In this document: in pieces, positions 45,743 to 57,856 of the stretch
How the letters are laid out: the number at the start of each line of letters is the position of its first letter
Position numbering within the stretch: the first letter of the stretch is position 1
From: Vibrio sp. AND4
Lineage (GTDB): Bacteria > Pseudomonadota > Gammaproteobacteria > Enterobacterales > Vibrionaceae
DNA: 64,000 nt
Assembly: GCF_000171815.1 (NCBI RefSeq)
Contig: NZ_ABGR01000002.1
Span: 535,541-599,540 of the forward strand
Direction of reading: 5' to 3'
The notes under the pieces: model-generated
What the model was told of the DNA's origin: nothing
Seen by the model: only the letters and a program-made list of their open reading frames with translations
Database searches by the model: none
Made by a program: the position numbers and the translations under genes

Positions 45743-46570
45743 ATGGCAAATGTACTCATTATTGGCGCTGGTTGGTTAGGAATGCCGCTGGCTGAGACTT
45801 TATCCGAGCAAGGTCACCACGTAACTGCTACTTGCCGCAGTGAGAGTCGACTACATGAACTTTGTGCTCTTAACATTCCTTTCTCCCAATTAGATCTCGC
45901 AAGCCCCAATTGCTGCCAGCAACTTTCTGTGTTGCTTAAGCAAAATAACATTGAATGTATTATCGGCGCTTTCCCTCCTGGCTTTCGTCAAGGGAATGGA
46001 CAAGAGTACGCACAGCAATGGCAGCGCTTAACTGAAGCGGCAAAAGCGAGTAGCGTTGAAAAGATTTTGATGGTCAGCTCAACGACGGTATACCCAAACC
46101 TGGCCGTCGATATGAAAGAAGAAGACGCCACACTGGCATTGGCTCAGACGAAGGAACACTTCTCTGACAATGCCCGCATTATGCTACAAGCAGAGCAATA
46201 CGTAATTGATTCAGGCATCGACTACGCCATCGTCCGTTGCAGTGGATTAATAGGTGAAGACCGACACCCATCAAGGTTTGCGGTGCGATTAAAACAGGTC
46301 AGTCGTAACGCCCCGGCCAACATGGTGCATCAAAAGGATGCTGTCGCAGCAACTGCCTTCGCTTTAAATCAAATCAGCGATGAAGTCGTCAATGTCACCA
46401 CACCGAATACTGTTAGCAAAGCTGAGTTTTATCAAGCGGCCATTACGCTGAGTAACTTAGATATTCCCCTTCCAACAATCACCGAAACTGGGGATAAACG
46501 AATCCTCGCAGACAAGCTTATTGCGCTTGGTTACCAGTTCCAATTCAACTCAACGCTGGATGCACTATGA
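45743..46570 (+). CDS. NAD(P)-binding epimerase/SDR family protein, YeeZ-like
   Basis: A 275-residue Rossmann-fold protein. The N-terminal GAGWLGMPLAETL is a glycine-rich dinucleotide-binding loop (GxGxxG), followed by an extended-SDR core with MVSSTTVYPN. The classical YxxxK catalytic pair is not obvious, as in YeeZ. No substrate is known. AAGGATT precedes the ATG. Its stop overlaps the start of the YdcF-like gene (ATGA). Confidence 0.85.
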   Translation: MANVLIIGAGWLGMPLAETLSEQGHHVTATCRSESRLHELCALNIPFSQLDLASPNCCQQLSVLLKQNNIECIIGAFPPGFRQGNGQEYAQQWQRLTEAAKASSVEKILMVSSTTVYPNLAVDMKEEDATLALAQTKEHFSDNARIMLQAEQYVIDSGIDYAIVRCSGLIGEDRHPSRFAVRLKQVSRNAPANMVHQKDAVAATAFALNQISDEVVNVTTPNTVSKAEFYQAAITLSNLDIPLPTITETGDKRILADKLIALGYQFQFNSTLDAL

Positions 46571-47199
46571 AGCTCTATCAACACATTGAAATCTTGTGGG
46601 ATTACATGCAACTCAAGCAGGAACTCACACCTGCTGACTGCTTATTTGTTATGTGTAGCAATGATTTACGTGTTGCCGAATACGCCGCAGAGCTTTACCA
46701 CCAAAAGCTTGCGTCTCTGATTGTGTTTTCCGGCGGTAAAGGCCGTTTTACGGATAGCTTGTTTGAAAAAAGCGAAGCCGAAACCTTCGCAGAAATTGCC
46801 AAACTTGCTGGCGTGCCGAACGAAGCAATCTTAACCGAAACACAATCCACTAACAGCGGTGAAAACATTCGATTCACCGATCAATTATTGCAAGACAAAG
46901 GGGTTAACTGCGAATCTCTCATCTTGGTTCAAAAACCATTTATGGAACGACGTGCCATCGCAACCTTCGAAAAACAGTGGCAATCACCTTATTCACTGCT
47001 GCAAGTGACGTCTACTGCACACCCTTTCTTTGAATACATCAACGAAGAGATGCCACTTATGATGGTGCTTGAAGCGCTAATGGAAGATTTTTCTCGCGTG
47101 AAAACTTATCCAGAGAAAGGTTTTCAAACTAAGCAAGTCATTCCTGCTCAGGTAGAATCCTCTTATCGGGTGCTGCAAGAAAAGTTCGACTTCCCCTAA
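46567..47199 (+). CDS. YdcF family protein (DUF218)
   Basis: A 210-residue protein with the DUF218 core: CLFVMCSNDLRVAEYAAELY, FSGGKGRFTDSLFEKSEAETFAEIA, and ESTxNSGENIRFT-like TQSTNSGENIRFTDQLL. There is no membrane segment, so it is a soluble member like E. coli YdcF, which binds SAM. It is translationally coupled to the upstream epimerase-like gene. Confidence 0.88.
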   Translation: MKLYQHIEILWDYMQLKQELTPADCLFVMCSNDLRVAEYAAELYHQKLASLIVFSGGKGRFTDSLFEKSEAETFAEIAKLAGVPNEAILTETQSTNSGENIRFTDQLLQDKGVNCESLILVQKPFMERRAIATFEKQWQSPYSLLQVTSTAHPFFEYINEEMPLMMVLEALMEDFSRVKTYPEKGFQTKQVIPAQVESSYRVLQEKFDFP

Positions 47200-47210
47200 T
47201 TCAGGGGACT

Positions 47211-47224
47211 TATACCCAAGTAAC
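47211..47224. repeat. Dispersed palindromic repeat, terminal fragment, copy E
   Basis: TATACCCAAGTAAC is identical to the first 14 bases of copy B; nothing further matches. Confidence 0.5.
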
Positions 47225-47233
47225 AGACAATAA

Positions 47234-47257
47234 AAAACCACCGAATGCGGTGGTTTT
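47234..47257. terminator. Bidirectional terminator between the YdcF-like gene and tdk
   Basis: A perfect 10-bp stem (AAAACCACCG/CGGTGGTTTT) with a 4-nt loop, between convergent genes. Confidence 0.9.
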
Positions 47258-47272
47258 ATTGTACCGGTGACT

Positions 47273-47851
47273 TTACTTACCCAGTGCTTCTTTATAATGC
47301 TGACGACAAACGGATACGTATCGTTCATTACCGCCAATTGCAACCTGATCGCCCTCTTGGATAGCCACCCCAAACTCATCAGTTCGGATAACCATATTTG
47401 CCTTGCGACCACAGTGACAAATGGTTTTTAATTCAACCAATTTGTCTGCCCAAGATAGCAAATACTTGCTCCCCTCAAAAAGCTCGCCTTGAAAGTCAGT
47501 ACGAAGACCATAACAAAGAACTGGGATACGCAGTTTATCCACCACCTCGGTCAGTTGATAAACCTGCTCTTTCGATAAAAACTGACACTCATCAATTAAA
47601 ATACAGTGACGTTTTTCGGCTTCATGCAGTGTCGCAACCTCTTGGTATAAGTTGCTATCTGGACGGAACAAATGCGCGTCTGATTGCAAACCAATACGGG
47701 AGCTTACTTTACCCACGCCATAACGGTCATCAAGCGCTGCGGTGAAAATCACCGGCGTCATGCCACGTTCTTGGTAATTAAATGAAGATTGAAGAAGAGT
47801 TGTCGATTTACCCGCATTCATTGCCGAGTAATAGAAATACATCTGGGCCAC
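47273..47851 (-). CDS. tdk: Thymidine kinase
   Basis: A 192-residue class II thymidine kinase. It has a P-loop (SAMNAGKST), the DE motif ([10 protein letters not shown]) and zinc-site cysteines in CHCGRKAN with a C-terminal CRQHY. It phosphorylates thymidine to dTMP in salvage. The start is GTG, giving [14 protein letters not shown], which aligns with E. coli Tdk; GAAGG lies upstream. The ATG three codons later is less likely. Confidence 0.96.
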   Translation of the reverse strand: MAQMYFYYSAMNAGKSTTLLQSSFNYQERGMTPVIFTAALDDRYGVGKVSSRIGLQSDAHLFRPDSNLYQEVATLHEAEKRHCILIDECQFLSKEQVYQLTEVVDKLRIPVLCYGLRTDFQGELFEGSKYLLSWADKLVELKTICHCGRKANMVIRTDEFGVAIQEGDQVAIGGNERYVSVCRQHYKEALGK

Positions 47852-47894
47852 AGAGCACTACCTTCGTTTAAAATTAGTATGTATAAAAACTTGT

Positions 47895-47922
47895 AAAGAA
47901 AAGGGCTGAATCGTCAGCCCTT
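47895..47922 (-). terminator. Terminator of cysS
   Basis: A 9-bp stem (AAGGGCTGA/TCAGCCCTT) with a 4-nt loop; on the minus strand it is followed by TTCTTT. Confidence 0.8.
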
Positions 47923-47933
47923 ATATATCTTTA

Positions 47934-47979
47934 TACTAATGCCATTGACTGGGTGTTAAGTTAGTTGATGGCATTAGTA
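47934..47979. repeat. 46-bp palindromic element between tdk and cysS
   Basis: Perfect 12-bp inverted ends (TACTAATGCCAT at 47934-47945, ATGGCATTAGTA at 47968-47979) with a 22-nt core. It differs in sequence from the TATACCCAAGT repeat family. Only one copy is seen in the window. Confidence 0.7.
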
Positions 47980-47983
47980 CTCA

Positions 47984-49366
47984 TCACTTACGACGCCAGG
48001 TTGTACCTTCAGAGCCATCTTCCAGCACAATGCCCATTTCAGTCAACTTGTCACGCGCCATATCCGCATTCGCCCAATCCTTTGCAGCACGAGAATCGTT
48101 ACGTAGCTTTATGAGCGCTTCGATTTCGGCTACTTCCTCATCGTCGCCTGCATCGCCTTTCAGGAAGGCTTCTGGATCTTGATGGAGGATACCGATCACG
48201 TCAGCCAGTTCACGCATTAATGCACCTAACTCACTCGCTTTCTCAACATTTTCTGTCTTCAGGCGGTTTACCTCGCGTGCCATGTCGAACAGCACAGAGT
48301 AAGCCTCTGGCGTATTGAAGTCATCGTTCATCGCAGCAGTAAAGCGAGTCACGTACTCTTCACCGCCCGCTGGCGCTGCATTGGAGTCTAGACCGCGTAG
48401 AGAGGTGTAGAGGCGTTCAAGAGACGCTCTTGCTTGGTTTAGGTTATCTTCACTGTAGTTTAGCTGGCTACGGTAGTGACCAGACATAAGGAAGTAACGA
48501 ACTGTCTCTGCATCGTAGTGGCCCAGAACGTCGCGAATAGTAAAGAAGTTACCCAGAGATTTAGACATCTTCTCACGGTCTACCATTACCATGCCGCTGT
48601 GCATCCATGTGTTTACATACTGCGTGTCGTGTGCACAGCATGATTGCGCAATTTCATTCTCGTGATGCGGGAACTGAAGGTCAGAGCCACCACCATGGAT
48701 ATCAAAGTGGTTACCTAGGATTGAAGAGTTCATTGCAGAACATTCGATGTGCCAACCTGGGCGGCCTGGACCCCATGGTGATTCCCACGTAGGTTCACCT
48801 GGCTTAGACATCTTCCAAAGTACGAAATCCAGTGGGCTGCGTTTTGCTGTTTCGATATCGACACGTGCGCCAGCTTGCAATTGATCTAGATCTTGCTTAG
48901 AAAGCTTACCGTACTCTTTGAACTGGCGGACTTCAAACATTACATCGCCATTATCCGCGACGTACGCGAAACCACGTTCAATGAGCTTTTCAACCAACTC
49001 AATGATTTCAGCGATGAACTGAGTCGCACGCGGCTCAACGTCAGGGCGCTTCATGTTTAGCGAATCAAAATCAACATGCATTTCGCCAATCAGACGATCT
49101 GTCAGAGAATCACAAGATTCGCCGTTTTCTGCGGCACGTTTGATGATTTTGTCATCGATATCAGTAATGTTACGTACAAAGGTTAAGTCGTAACCAAGGT
49201 AGCGCAAGTAACGAGAAACCACATCGAAAGACACGAAAGTACGACCATGACCGATATGACAGAGATCGTATATGGTAACGCCACAGACATACATGCCAAC
49301 TTTACCAGCTGTTATGGGTTTGAATTCCTCTTTCTGTCTTGTGAGTGTGTTATATATTTTTAACAT
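47984..49366 (-). CDS. cysS: Cysteinyl-tRNA synthetase
   Basis: A 460-residue class I aminoacyl-tRNA synthetase. The ATP motifs are CHIGHGRTF near the N-terminus and KMSKSLGN. The zinc-binding Cys/His residues that select cysteine include CGVTIYD and the WHIECSAM segment. It has the C-terminal anticodon-binding DALR domain. It charges tRNA-Cys. It is monocistronic, divergent from ppiB. Confidence 0.97.
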   Translation of the reverse strand: MLKIYNTLTRQKEEFKPITAGKVGMYVCGVTIYDLCHIGHGRTFVSFDVVSRYLRYLGYDLTFVRNITDIDDKIIKRAAENGESCDSLTDRLIGEMHVDFDSLNMKRPDVEPRATQFIAEIIELVEKLIERGFAYVADNGDVMFEVRQFKEYGKLSKQDLDQLQAGARVDIETAKRSPLDFVLWKMSKPGEPTWESPWGPGRPGWHIECSAMNSSILGNHFDIHGGGSDLQFPHHENEIAQSCCAHDTQYVNTWMHSGMVMVDREKMSKSLGNFFTIRDVLGHYDAETVRYFLMSGHYRSQLNYSEDNLNQARASLERLYTSLRGLDSNAAPAGGEEYVTRFTAAMNDDFNTPEAYSVLFDMAREVNRLKTENVEKASELGALMRELADVIGILHQDPEAFLKGDAGDDEEVAEIEALIKLRNDSRAAKDWANADMARDKLTEMGIVLEDGSEGTTWRRK

Positions 49367-49569
49367 GATCTCTATCTATGATTGTAAATGGATAACAAGA
49401 AAGCGAGTATAACAACTCAGACCTTATTAGGTAATAGCAATTCCTGGATAAAACGATAATTGGCTAAACTTCAAGCATAATACGATAAATTTATTCTTCC
49501 TGAGTTTTTAAAGCGCAATAACTTAGGCTAGAATCGCAGCTTCAATACAACACAGTAAAGGAAAATAGC

Positions 49570-50064
49570 ATGATCACCCTTCACACTAATTTTGGTGACA
49601 TCAAGATTCAACTAAACGAAGAGAAAGCGCCAGAAACTAGCGCAAACTTCCTTCAGTACTGCCGCGATGGTTTCTACGACAACACTCTTTTCCACCGTGT
49701 TATTGACGGCTTCATGATCCAAGGTGGTGGTATGGAGTCTGGTTTACGTGAAAAAACATCACGTGCACCAATCAAGAACGAAGCAAACAACGGTCTTAGT
49801 AACAAAGTGGGTACACTTGCTATGGCTCGTACTATGGAGCCGCATTCAGCAAGCTCTCAATTCTTCATCAACGTAAACAACAACACGTTCCTAGACTTCC
49901 GTAGCGAAAGCCTAGACGGTTGGGGTTACTGTGTATTCGGTGAAGTAATCGAAGGCATGGACATTGTAAACAAGATCAAAGGTGTTAGCACAGGCTCTTA
50001 CGGCATGCACCAAGACGTACCTCTAGAAGACGTTTTGATCACTGGCACAACTATTGAAGAGTAA
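49570..50064 (+). CDS. ppiB: Peptidyl-prolyl cis-trans isomerase B
   Basis: A 164-residue cytoplasmic cyclophilin with no signal peptide. Core motifs are [13 protein letters not shown] and [13 protein letters not shown]. It speeds proline isomerisation during folding. A TAGAAT -10-like element lies near 49529-49534, and AAAGGAAA precedes the ATG. Confidence 0.97.
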   Translation: MITLHTNFGDIKIQLNEEKAPETSANFLQYCRDGFYDNTLFHRVIDGFMIQGGGMESGLREKTSRAPIKNEANNGLSNKVGTLAMARTMEPHSASSQFFINVNNNTFLDFRSESLDGWGYCVFGEVIEGMDIVNKIKGVSTGSYGMHQDVPLEDVLITGTTIEE

Positions 50065-50131
50065 CTTTAAAGAGTTACGATTTACCACTAAGAGATAAGT
50101 TTGTGGGGAGGCTTAGCTTCCCCTTATTTCT

Positions 50132-50869
50132 ATGACAACATTATTTATATCTGATATCCACCTTACCCCATCACGTCCTGATATCACGGAGTGCTTTGTT
50201 ACGTTTATGCGTACAGAAGCAATCTATGCCGACGCACTGTACGTGCTTGGCGATTTGTTTGAGTTCTGGATTGGTGACGATGACAACACTCCTTTTGCTG
50301 ATCAAATCCGCGCTGAATTTAAAGCGCTAACGGATGCAGGTGTGTCGACCTTCTTCATCCAAGGCAATCGAGATTTTTTACTCGGTAAACGCTTTTGCAA
50401 ACAAACTGGTATGACATTACTTGATGATGTCTGCACGATTGATCTTTATGGCCAAAAAACCGTGATTCTGCATGGCGATACACTTTGTATTGATGATGTA
50501 AAATACCAAGAGTTTAGAAAAACCGTCCATAAACCTTGGCTTCAGTGGCTGTTTAATCGAATTCCATGGTTCGTTAAGAAGATAATCGTCGCTAAAGTCC
50601 AGTCAGGCATTAGAGATGACAAAATAACCAAATCTCTCAATATCATGGACGTTAATCAAAGCGAGGTTGAACGTGTTATGTCTCAAAACGGCGTTCATTT
50701 GATGATTCACGGTCACACCCATCGCCCAAATACACATTTTTTTGAACTTAATGGTGCCACCAACACCCGCATTGTTTTAGGTGATTGGTATACCCAGGGT
50801 TCAGTTCTTCAAGTAGATTCAGACAACTTTAACTTAAAAACACGACCGTTTGACACAGAATTGAAGTAA
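50132..50869 (+). CDS. lpxH: UDP-2,3-diacylglucosamine diphosphatase
   Basis: A 245-residue calcineurin-like phosphoesterase of lipid A synthesis. Metal ligands lie in [35 protein letters not shown] and HGHTHRP. It hydrolyses UDP-2,3-diacylglucosamine to lipid X and UMP on the inner face of the membrane. It follows ppiB by 67 nt and may be cotranscribed. Confidence 0.97.
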   Translation: MTTLFISDIHLTPSRPDITECFVTFMRTEAIYADALYVLGDLFEFWIGDDDNTPFADQIRAEFKALTDAGVSTFFIQGNRDFLLGKRFCKQTGMTLLDDVCTIDLYGQKTVILHGDTLCIDDVKYQEFRKTVHKPWLQWLFNRIPWFVKKIIVAKVQSGIRDDKITKSLNIMDVNQSEVERVMSQNGVHLMIHGHTHRPNTHFFELNGATNTRIVLGDWYTQGSVLQVDSDNFNLKTRPFDTELK

Positions 50870-50966
50870 AGCGTGCCAAGCCGATAGTAGATTGCTCGCA
50901 AAGCATAGAAATTTAGAATTAAATCGCTATCATCCTAAAGGTCAGTAAACAAAACGAAGCATCTCA

Positions 50967-52181
50967 TTGAAGTATTCATACGTAGCTCGCCAACCGATAC
51001 TGGACCGAGGGAAGTGTACCGTAGGGTATGAGCTTCTCTTTCGTGACGGTCCTAAAAATACCTTTCCAGAAATAGAGCCTGAGAAAGCGACCAGTCGACT
51101 TCTATCAGACCATTTTCTCACCACACACTACAGTACTCTGGGTGACAAACTCGGCTTTGTTAATTTTCCTTATCAAAGCTTGGTCAATCTCGTCCCTACC
51201 CTGTTCCCCAAGGAGTCACTCGTGGTTGAAGTGTTAGAAGATTGCGAACCGACCGATGAGTTATTCCGTGCGATCAAACATCTCCATGCATCAGGCTATC
51301 GAGTTGCGTTAGATGACTTCGTCCCTACTAAATCTTGGCAGCGCTTTTTACCTTATATTGCGATCATCAAGTTCGATATTCGCATAATACCAATTGAGAA
51401 GGCGACGCGTTACATTCAATCGCTTAGCCAATTTGGCATCGATTTTATAGCCGAGAAAGTGGAGACCTATGAAGAATTTGAGCAAGCGATGGACGCTGGT
51501 TTTCATTTCTTTCAAGGTTACTTCTTCAGTAAACCAGAAGTCATTCAGAAAAAGCGTATTAGCCCAGCGCTCTTGACGATCATCCAATTGTGCAAAGAAA
51601 TCGCGAACAACCCCATCAACTTTAATAACCTCGAACACCTATTTTCGACAGATGTGACTTTGTCTTATAAGCTGATGACTTATGTAAACTCGGGTTACAC
51701 ACTAACTACTAAAATTAAATCTTTTCGCCAAGCACTGATTTACCTTGGCGAAGATCGTTTAAGACGCTTTATTTCTCTGGTTGCAATCGCCTCAGTGGAC
51801 GAGGACAAGCCTGATTATCTATATTCTCTCGCTATTCAACGCGCACGCATGTGTGAGATTCTGCTGCTCCAGATAAACACCAAGCACGACCCTAGCCAAG
51901 CATTTCTGACGGGGATGTTCTCGCTGTTAGATTCATTATTAGACCAACCGCTGTGTGACGTAATCAGTGAAATTCCTGTTGATGAGGAAATCAAACAAGC
52001 ACTGACGAGTCGAAAAGGCGTGCTAGGTTTACTTCTTTCGATGATCATTGCGCACGAGAAAGCCGATTGGGAAACAACAGAAAAGTACTGTAGTGCCCTT
52101 AAACTGACGGAAGCGCAACTCGCCAAGGCGTTTAGCCAATCGACCGCATGGGCTCAGGAACTGATGTCCCAAACGCCTTAA
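50967..52181 (+). CDS. EAL and HDOD domain signalling protein
   Basis: A 404-residue protein with an N-terminal EAL-like domain (about 1-205) and a C-terminal HDOD domain (about 206-395), as in the YuxH family. The EAL signature is degenerate (YELLFRDG) and the loop motif reads ALDDFVPT. It may therefore bind c-di-GMP or act as a scaffold without cleaving it. The start appears to be TTG with a weak GAAG upstream; no ATG is available nearby. The role is regulatory, but the partner is unknown. Confidence 0.88.
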   Translation: MKYSYVARQPILDRGKCTVGYELLFRDGPKNTFPEIEPEKATSRLLSDHFLTTHYSTLGDKLGFVNFPYQSLVNLVPTLFPKESLVVEVLEDCEPTDELFRAIKHLHASGYRVALDDFVPTKSWQRFLPYIAIIKFDIRIIPIEKATRYIQSLSQFGIDFIAEKVETYEEFEQAMDAGFHFFQGYFFSKPEVIQKKRISPALLTIIQLCKEIANNPINFNNLEHLFSTDVTLSYKLMTYVNSGYTLTTKIKSFRQALIYLGEDRLRRFISLVAIASVDEDKPDYLYSLAIQRARMCEILLLQINTKHDPSQAFLTGMFSLLDSLLDQPLCDVISEIPVDEEIKQALTSRKGVLGLLLSMIIAHEKADWETTEKYCSALKLTEAQLAKAFSQSTAWAQELMSQTP

Positions 52182-52269
52182 ATCGCTATAATGCGCAAAA
52201 AGAAAACCTTTAGCTTGAGTTATATGATGTTGGAGGTTTTATCGCTTAATATAAATGAGATTTCATTCT

Positions 52270-52773
52270 ATGGCTTCTTCTTGCCCTTGCGGCTCCAACC
52301 ACACTTACCAAGATTGTTGTAAAATTGCCCACAACAATCATGCAGACATTATAACTCCAGAGCAATTGATGCGCTCTCGTTACTGTGCACATGTGCTAGG
52401 TTTAGTGGATTACGTGGTGAACACATACCACCCAAGCTGTAATGCAGAAGAGCAACGCGAAGGCATTGCCCAATCCATCGACAGCGATTGGTGCAAGCTT
52501 GAGGTAGTAAAAGTCGAAGCGAGTAGCAACGAGAATGAAGGTTTTGTTGAATTCAACGCTTACTTTGATGAAGACGGCAAACGCTACTGTATGACAGAAC
52601 GCTCTCGTTTCGTTAAAGAAAATGGGCTTTGGTACTACATTGACGGCACGTTCCCAGAAGAAGAGCCGGAACAAGATCCACGTTTGAACCAATCAGTAAG
52701 CAGTCTAAAGGTCGGCCGTAACGATCCGTGTATCTGTGGAAGTGGTAAGAAGTTTAAGAAGTGTTGTGGCTAA
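52270..52773 (+). CDS. YchJ family SEC-C motif protein (UPF0225)
   Basis: A 167-residue protein with two SEC-C-type zinc motifs. One is at the N-terminus ([13 protein letters not shown]) and one at the C-terminus ([13 protein letters not shown]), flanking a YchJ-type NTF2-like domain. The ATG at 52270 gives the usual short lead before the first motif; an in-frame ATG at 52255 is also possible, and neither has a strong ribosome-binding site. Its function is unknown. Confidence 0.88.
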   Translation: MASSCPCGSNHTYQDCCKIAHNNHADIITPEQLMRSRYCAHVLGLVDYVVNTYHPSCNAEEQREGIAQSIDSDWCKLEVVKVEASSNENEGFVEFNAYFDEDGKRYCMTERSRFVKENGLWYYIDGTFPEEEPEQDPRLNQSVSSLKVGRNDPCICGSGKKFKKCCG

Positions 52774-52814
52774 TAAAAGGTTCTAGGTAAAACAAAGGTC
52801 CTAGGGGCTTAGAG

Positions 52815-52862
52815 CCTAAAGTCAATGAAGTGCGCGAGAGCTCCCGCGCACTCTGCTTTAGG
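52815..52862. terminator. Nested inverted repeat between the ychJ-like gene and hisI
   Basis: An outer arm (CCTAAAG/CTTTAGG) encloses an inner perfect 8-bp arm (AGTGCGCG/CGCGCACT). It lies between convergent genes and probably ends both transcripts, though T-runs are weak. Confidence 0.55.
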
Positions 52863-52883
52863 TTCAGAGTTTGGGGCTCTTCT

Positions 52884-53515
52884 TTATTTATGACGCTCTT
52901 TCAGTTTATTCACCACATCATTCATCGATAAACCTTGGTCTTGAAGCAGTACCATTAAGTGATAGATCAAATCTGCGGATTCACACACTAACTCCGCCTT
53001 ATCGCCCGACGTCGCCGCAAGTGCGACTTCAACGCCTTCTTCGCCCACTTTTTGCGAAATACGTTTGGTGCCACGAGCATAAAGACTGGCAGTATAGGAG
53101 GAATCTGGATCGGCACTCTTACGGGCAGCCAGTAGCTGCTCAAGTTGATGAAGCCACACCATTTGTGACTCCTCTTGAGGATCCACATCCCAGCAAGTTG
53201 TGTTACCCAAGTGACACGTGGGGCCAATGGGGTTCACTTTCACCAGCAGCGTATCGTTGTCACAATCGAGTTGCATGTTCACCAATTGCAATACGTTGCC
53301 GGAGGTCTCACCTTTCGTCCAAAGGCGTTGCTTGGTGCGAGAGAAAAATGTCACCTGACCTGTTTCGCCCGTTTTTTCCAACGCATCTTTACTCATGTAC
53401 CCCATCATCAGCACTTGGCTTGATTGGAAATCTTGTACGATGGCAGGTACCAGACCATCCACCTTTTCCCAGTTGATTCGCTCAGCTAGCGAACTTACTC
53501 CGGCGGTTTTTACAC

Positions 53516-53519
<4 letters not shown>
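52884..53519 (-). CDS. hisI: Bifunctional phosphoribosyl-AMP cyclohydrolase / phosphoribosyl-ATP pyrophosphatase
   Basis: A 211-residue HisIE fusion. The N-terminal cyclohydrolase domain (about 1-115) has the metal motifs DCDNDTLL and CHLGNTTCW. The C-terminal pyrophosphatase domain (about 118-205) has [13 protein letters not shown]. It catalyses histidine steps 2 and 3. It is last in the operon and overlaps hisF by 4 nt. Confidence 0.97.
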
Positions 53520-55020
<1,501 letters not shown>

Positions 55021-55635
55021 TTATAATTCTAAGAAGTTTTGAATAAGCTTCGCGCCCGCTTTTGAAGAACGCTCAGGGTGGAACTGCACGCCGTAGTAGT
55101 TGCCACTTTGTACTGCGGCTGTGAACGGGTTGCCGTATTCACATTCAGCAATTGTGTAGTCCCCAACTGGCATTGCAAAGCTGTGCACGAAGTAGAAGTA
55201 CTCACCTTCTTCAATACCTTTGAACAGTGGATTACCTGCTTTTGCAGACACCGTGTTCCAGCCCATATGCGGCAGCGGCAAATCGCCAGTTTGTAGTAGC
55301 TTCACTTCGCCATCACAAAGTCCAAGACACTCAACTAACTCGTCGGCTTTCTGTCCTTTCTCTTGAGACACTTTGCCCAACAATTGCATGCCTAAACAGA
55401 TACCTAGTAGCGGCTTCTCTACCTGTTTTACCAAGCTGATAAGATCGCGCTCTTCTAGGTTCTTCATCGCTTCACTGGCAGTTCCCACGCCCGGTAGAAA
55501 TAGCTTGTCAGCCGCCAATACCACTTGTGGATCTTTTGAAATTATTACGTCATAACCTAGGCGTTCAATAGCAAACTTCACCGAAGAGACGTTGGCACAG
55601 CCCGTATCGATAATGACAACTTTCTGTTCTGTCAC
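55021..55635 (-). CDS. hisH: Imidazole glycerol phosphate synthase, glutaminase subunit
   Basis: A 204-residue class I glutaminase. The nucleophile Cys lies in GICLGMQLL, and His and Glu in GVQFHPERS. It supplies ammonia to HisF. The start is GTG. Confidence 0.97.
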   Translation of the reverse strand: MTEQKVVIIDTGCANVSSVKFAIERLGYDVIISKDPQVVLAADKLFLPGVGTASEAMKNLEERDLISLVKQVEKPLLGICLGMQLLGKVSQEKGQKADELVECLGLCDGEVKLLQTGDLPLPHMGWNTVSAKAGNPLFKGIEEGEYFYFVHSFAMPVGDYTIAECEYGNPFTAAVQSGNYYGVQFHPERSSKAGAKLIQNFLEL

Positions 55636-55661
55636 TGTTTTTCTCCTTGCTAACGTTAGCC

Positions 55662-56735
55662 TTAAAGCACGCCTTTACTACTCGGTAGTTCAGTGCCTTC
55701 TACTTTGATAGCTTGGCGCAGAGTACGACCAAACGCTTTAAACAGGCTCTCAATGATGTGGTGATCATTGTTGCCTGAAGAAGAAAGGTGCAGCGTACAC
55801 GCTAGGGTGTCAGTCAGAGAACGGAAGAAGTGAACCACCATCTCTGTTGAGAGGTCACCCACTTGCTCACGGCTAAACTGCGCGTCGAACTTAAGGTAAG
55901 GACGACCAGATAGGTCCAGTGCACATTGTGCCAAGCACTCATCCATTGGCAGGCTGAAGCCAAAACGACCAATACCACGTTTGTCACCCAGTGCTTCCTT
56001 CAATGCTTGCCCCAAAGCAAGAGCGGTATCTTCTACCGTGTGGTGATCATCAATGTGCAGGTCACCTTCTACTTTGCACACCATCTGGAATCCGCCGTGC
56101 GTCGCGATTTGATCCAGCATGTGGTCGAAGAAACCAAGACCAGTCGAGATATCATTATCGCCTTGCTCATCAAGGTTTACCGCCACCTTGATGTCCGTTT
56201 CTTTGGTGGTTCGAATTACTTCAGCAACACGAGCTGTTACCGTCAGATCTTGAAGGATCTGTTTCCACCCCATGGTTGCTGAATTATATTGAATGCCACG
56301 AATTGCCATGTTTTCTGCAAGTTGAAGATCAGTTTGGCGATCGCCAATCACAACAGAGTTTTGAAAATCGACTTTGCCACCTTGAAGGTACTCTTTTACC
56401 AAGCCCAATCTAGGTTTACGGCAAGAACAGTTATCTTCATCGAAGTGAGGACAAATCAGCACGTCATCGAACTTCACACCCTGAGATTCAAAGATCTCCA
56501 TCATCATGTTGTGTGGAGCATCAAAGTCTGCTTGTGGGTAGCTGTCGGTACCCAAACCATCTTGGTTGGTGACCATCACTAGGCGATATCCTGCATCCTG
56601 CAACGACAACAGGCTTGGGATAACAAATGGCTCTAGTTTTAGCTTATCTAAACGGTCTACTTGAAAATCAACTGGCGGCTCAACAATTAAGGTGCCATCA
56701 CGGTCGATAAAAAGGATTTTTTGTTGTTTGCTCAC
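55662..56735 (-). CDS. hisB: Bifunctional histidinol-phosphatase / imidazoleglycerol-phosphate dehydratase
   Basis: A 357-residue fusion. The N-terminal HAD phosphatase (about 1-165) has the DxD motif (FIDRDGTLI) and a Cys/His zinc loop ([11 protein letters not shown]). The C-terminal dehydratase (about 167-357) has HHTVEDTA and NDHHIIES. It catalyses two non-adjacent histidine steps, as in other enterobacteria and vibrios. The start is GTG. Confidence 0.97.
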   Translation of the reverse strand: MSKQQKILFIDRDGTLIVEPPVDFQVDRLDKLKLEPFVIPSLLSLQDAGYRLVMVTNQDGLGTDSYPQADFDAPHNMMMEIFESQGVKFDDVLICPHFDEDNCSCRKPRLGLVKEYLQGGKVDFQNSVVIGDRQTDLQLAENMAIRGIQYNSATMGWKQILQDLTVTARVAEVIRTTKETDIKVAVNLDEQGDNDISTGLGFFDHMLDQIATHGGFQMVCKVEGDLHIDDHHTVEDTALALGQALKEALGDKRGIGRFGFSLPMDECLAQCALDLSGRPYLKFDAQFSREQVGDLSTEMVVHFFRSLTDTLACTLHLSSSGNNDHHIIESLFKAFGRTLRQAIKVEGTELPSSKGVL

Positions 56736-56804
56736 TCGAACTTCCTTATTGCTATTCTTTTGGCGCTCCCGCTATTGAGCGAGACCGAAAAATTCTGACT
56801 CTAC

Positions 56805-57845
56805 TTATGCATAGTAGTTTCTTATAAATCCAAGTGTTTTTTCGCACTCGTCACGGTTACCCACACTGATACGCACGCAGTTCTCAATTGGCGAGTTACG
56901 CAAAATAATGCCCGTATCCCAAGCCGCTTTGAAAAGATCATCGCCATATGGGAATTTCACCAATAGGTAGTTACCCCATCCTTCAAAAACCTCCAGACCC
57001 GGAATCATCGACAAACCCACCTGTAAATAAGCACGGTTCGCATTCAAGTCGAGAACTTGGAACTTTGCTCGCGCTAGTCCTGCTTCAGACAGCGCTTGAA
57101 TAGCAATTTCTGCTACTGGCACTGGTACTGGATATGGTGCGATGACTTTAAGAAGTACATTAATCAGCGCTTCGTTCGCAAGCGTAAATCCACAACGCAG
57201 ACCCGCAAGCGCAAAAGCTTTCGACAGAGTACGCAAAATCGCGAGATTCGGGTATTGCGCCAGTAAATCTACCGTTGACGATTCTGGACAAAAATCTATG
57301 TACGCTTCGTCCATCACCACGATTGCTCGGTCTTTTGTCATTTCGAGTAGAGAGACAATATCTTCACGATCAACCAAGTTACCCGTTGGATTGTTTGGCG
57401 AACATACGAAAACCAGTTTGACGTTATCCAGATTAGCTTTAATACCTGCAAGATCTAGTTGCCAATCTGGCGTCAGCGGCACCGTTTTACGCGCGATACC
57501 AAAGGTTTCTGCACTGATGGCATACATGCCGTAAGTCGGTGGGCAATACAGAATCGCATCCTCACCCGGCTCACAGAAAGCACGAATCAACAATTCAATG
57601 CCTTCATCTGCCCCCCGTGAAGTCAGCGTTTGCTCTGGTTTCACTCCCGCATAAGCAGCGTAAGCAGAAATCAGTTCTTTGGGCTGACATTCGCTATAGC
57701 GGTTAAGGCGAGCAAAGTCAGTTTTGTATTCATTATTGAATGGCGATTCATTTGCATTCAGCCACACATCACCCGTACCACCAATACGGCGGGCCGATAA
57801 ATAAGGAGTCAGTTGTTGGACCTGTTTACGTGCTAGCTTTTCCAT
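56805..57845 (-). CDS. hisC: Histidinol-phosphate aminotransferase
   Basis: A 346-residue class I/II PLP aminotransferase. The PLP Lys lies in [15 protein letters not shown], and SPNNPTGN and DEAYIDF are visible upstream of it. It converts imidazole acetol phosphate to histidinol phosphate. It lies 11 nt after hisD and 69 nt before hisB. Confidence 0.97.
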   Translation of the reverse strand: MEKLARKQVQQLTPYLSARRIGGTGDVWLNANESPFNNEYKTDFARLNRYSECQPKELISAYAAYAGVKPEQTLTSRGADEGIELLIRAFCEPGEDAILYCPPTYGMYAISAETFGIARKTVPLTPDWQLDLAGIKANLDNVKLVFVCSPNNPTGNLVDREDIVSLLEMTKDRAIVVMDEAYIDFCPESSTVDLLAQYPNLAILRTLSKAFALAGLRCGFTLANEALINVLLKVIAPYPVPVPVAEIAIQALSEAGLARAKFQVLDLNANRAYLQVGLSMIPGLEVFEGWGNYLLVKFPYGDDLFKAAWDTGIILRNSPIENCVRISVGNRDECEKTLGFIRNYYA

Positions 57846-57856
57846 CGATTTGTCCT

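Noticed and set aside
53210..53230. Another copy of the CCCAAGT repeat
   Set aside because: The match is short and lies inside the conserved hisI coding sequence (CHLGNTTCW), so it is coincidence.
52871..53476. 201-codon open frame antisense to hisI
   Set aside because: Opposite a complete HisIE gene; no family motif and no ribosome-binding site.
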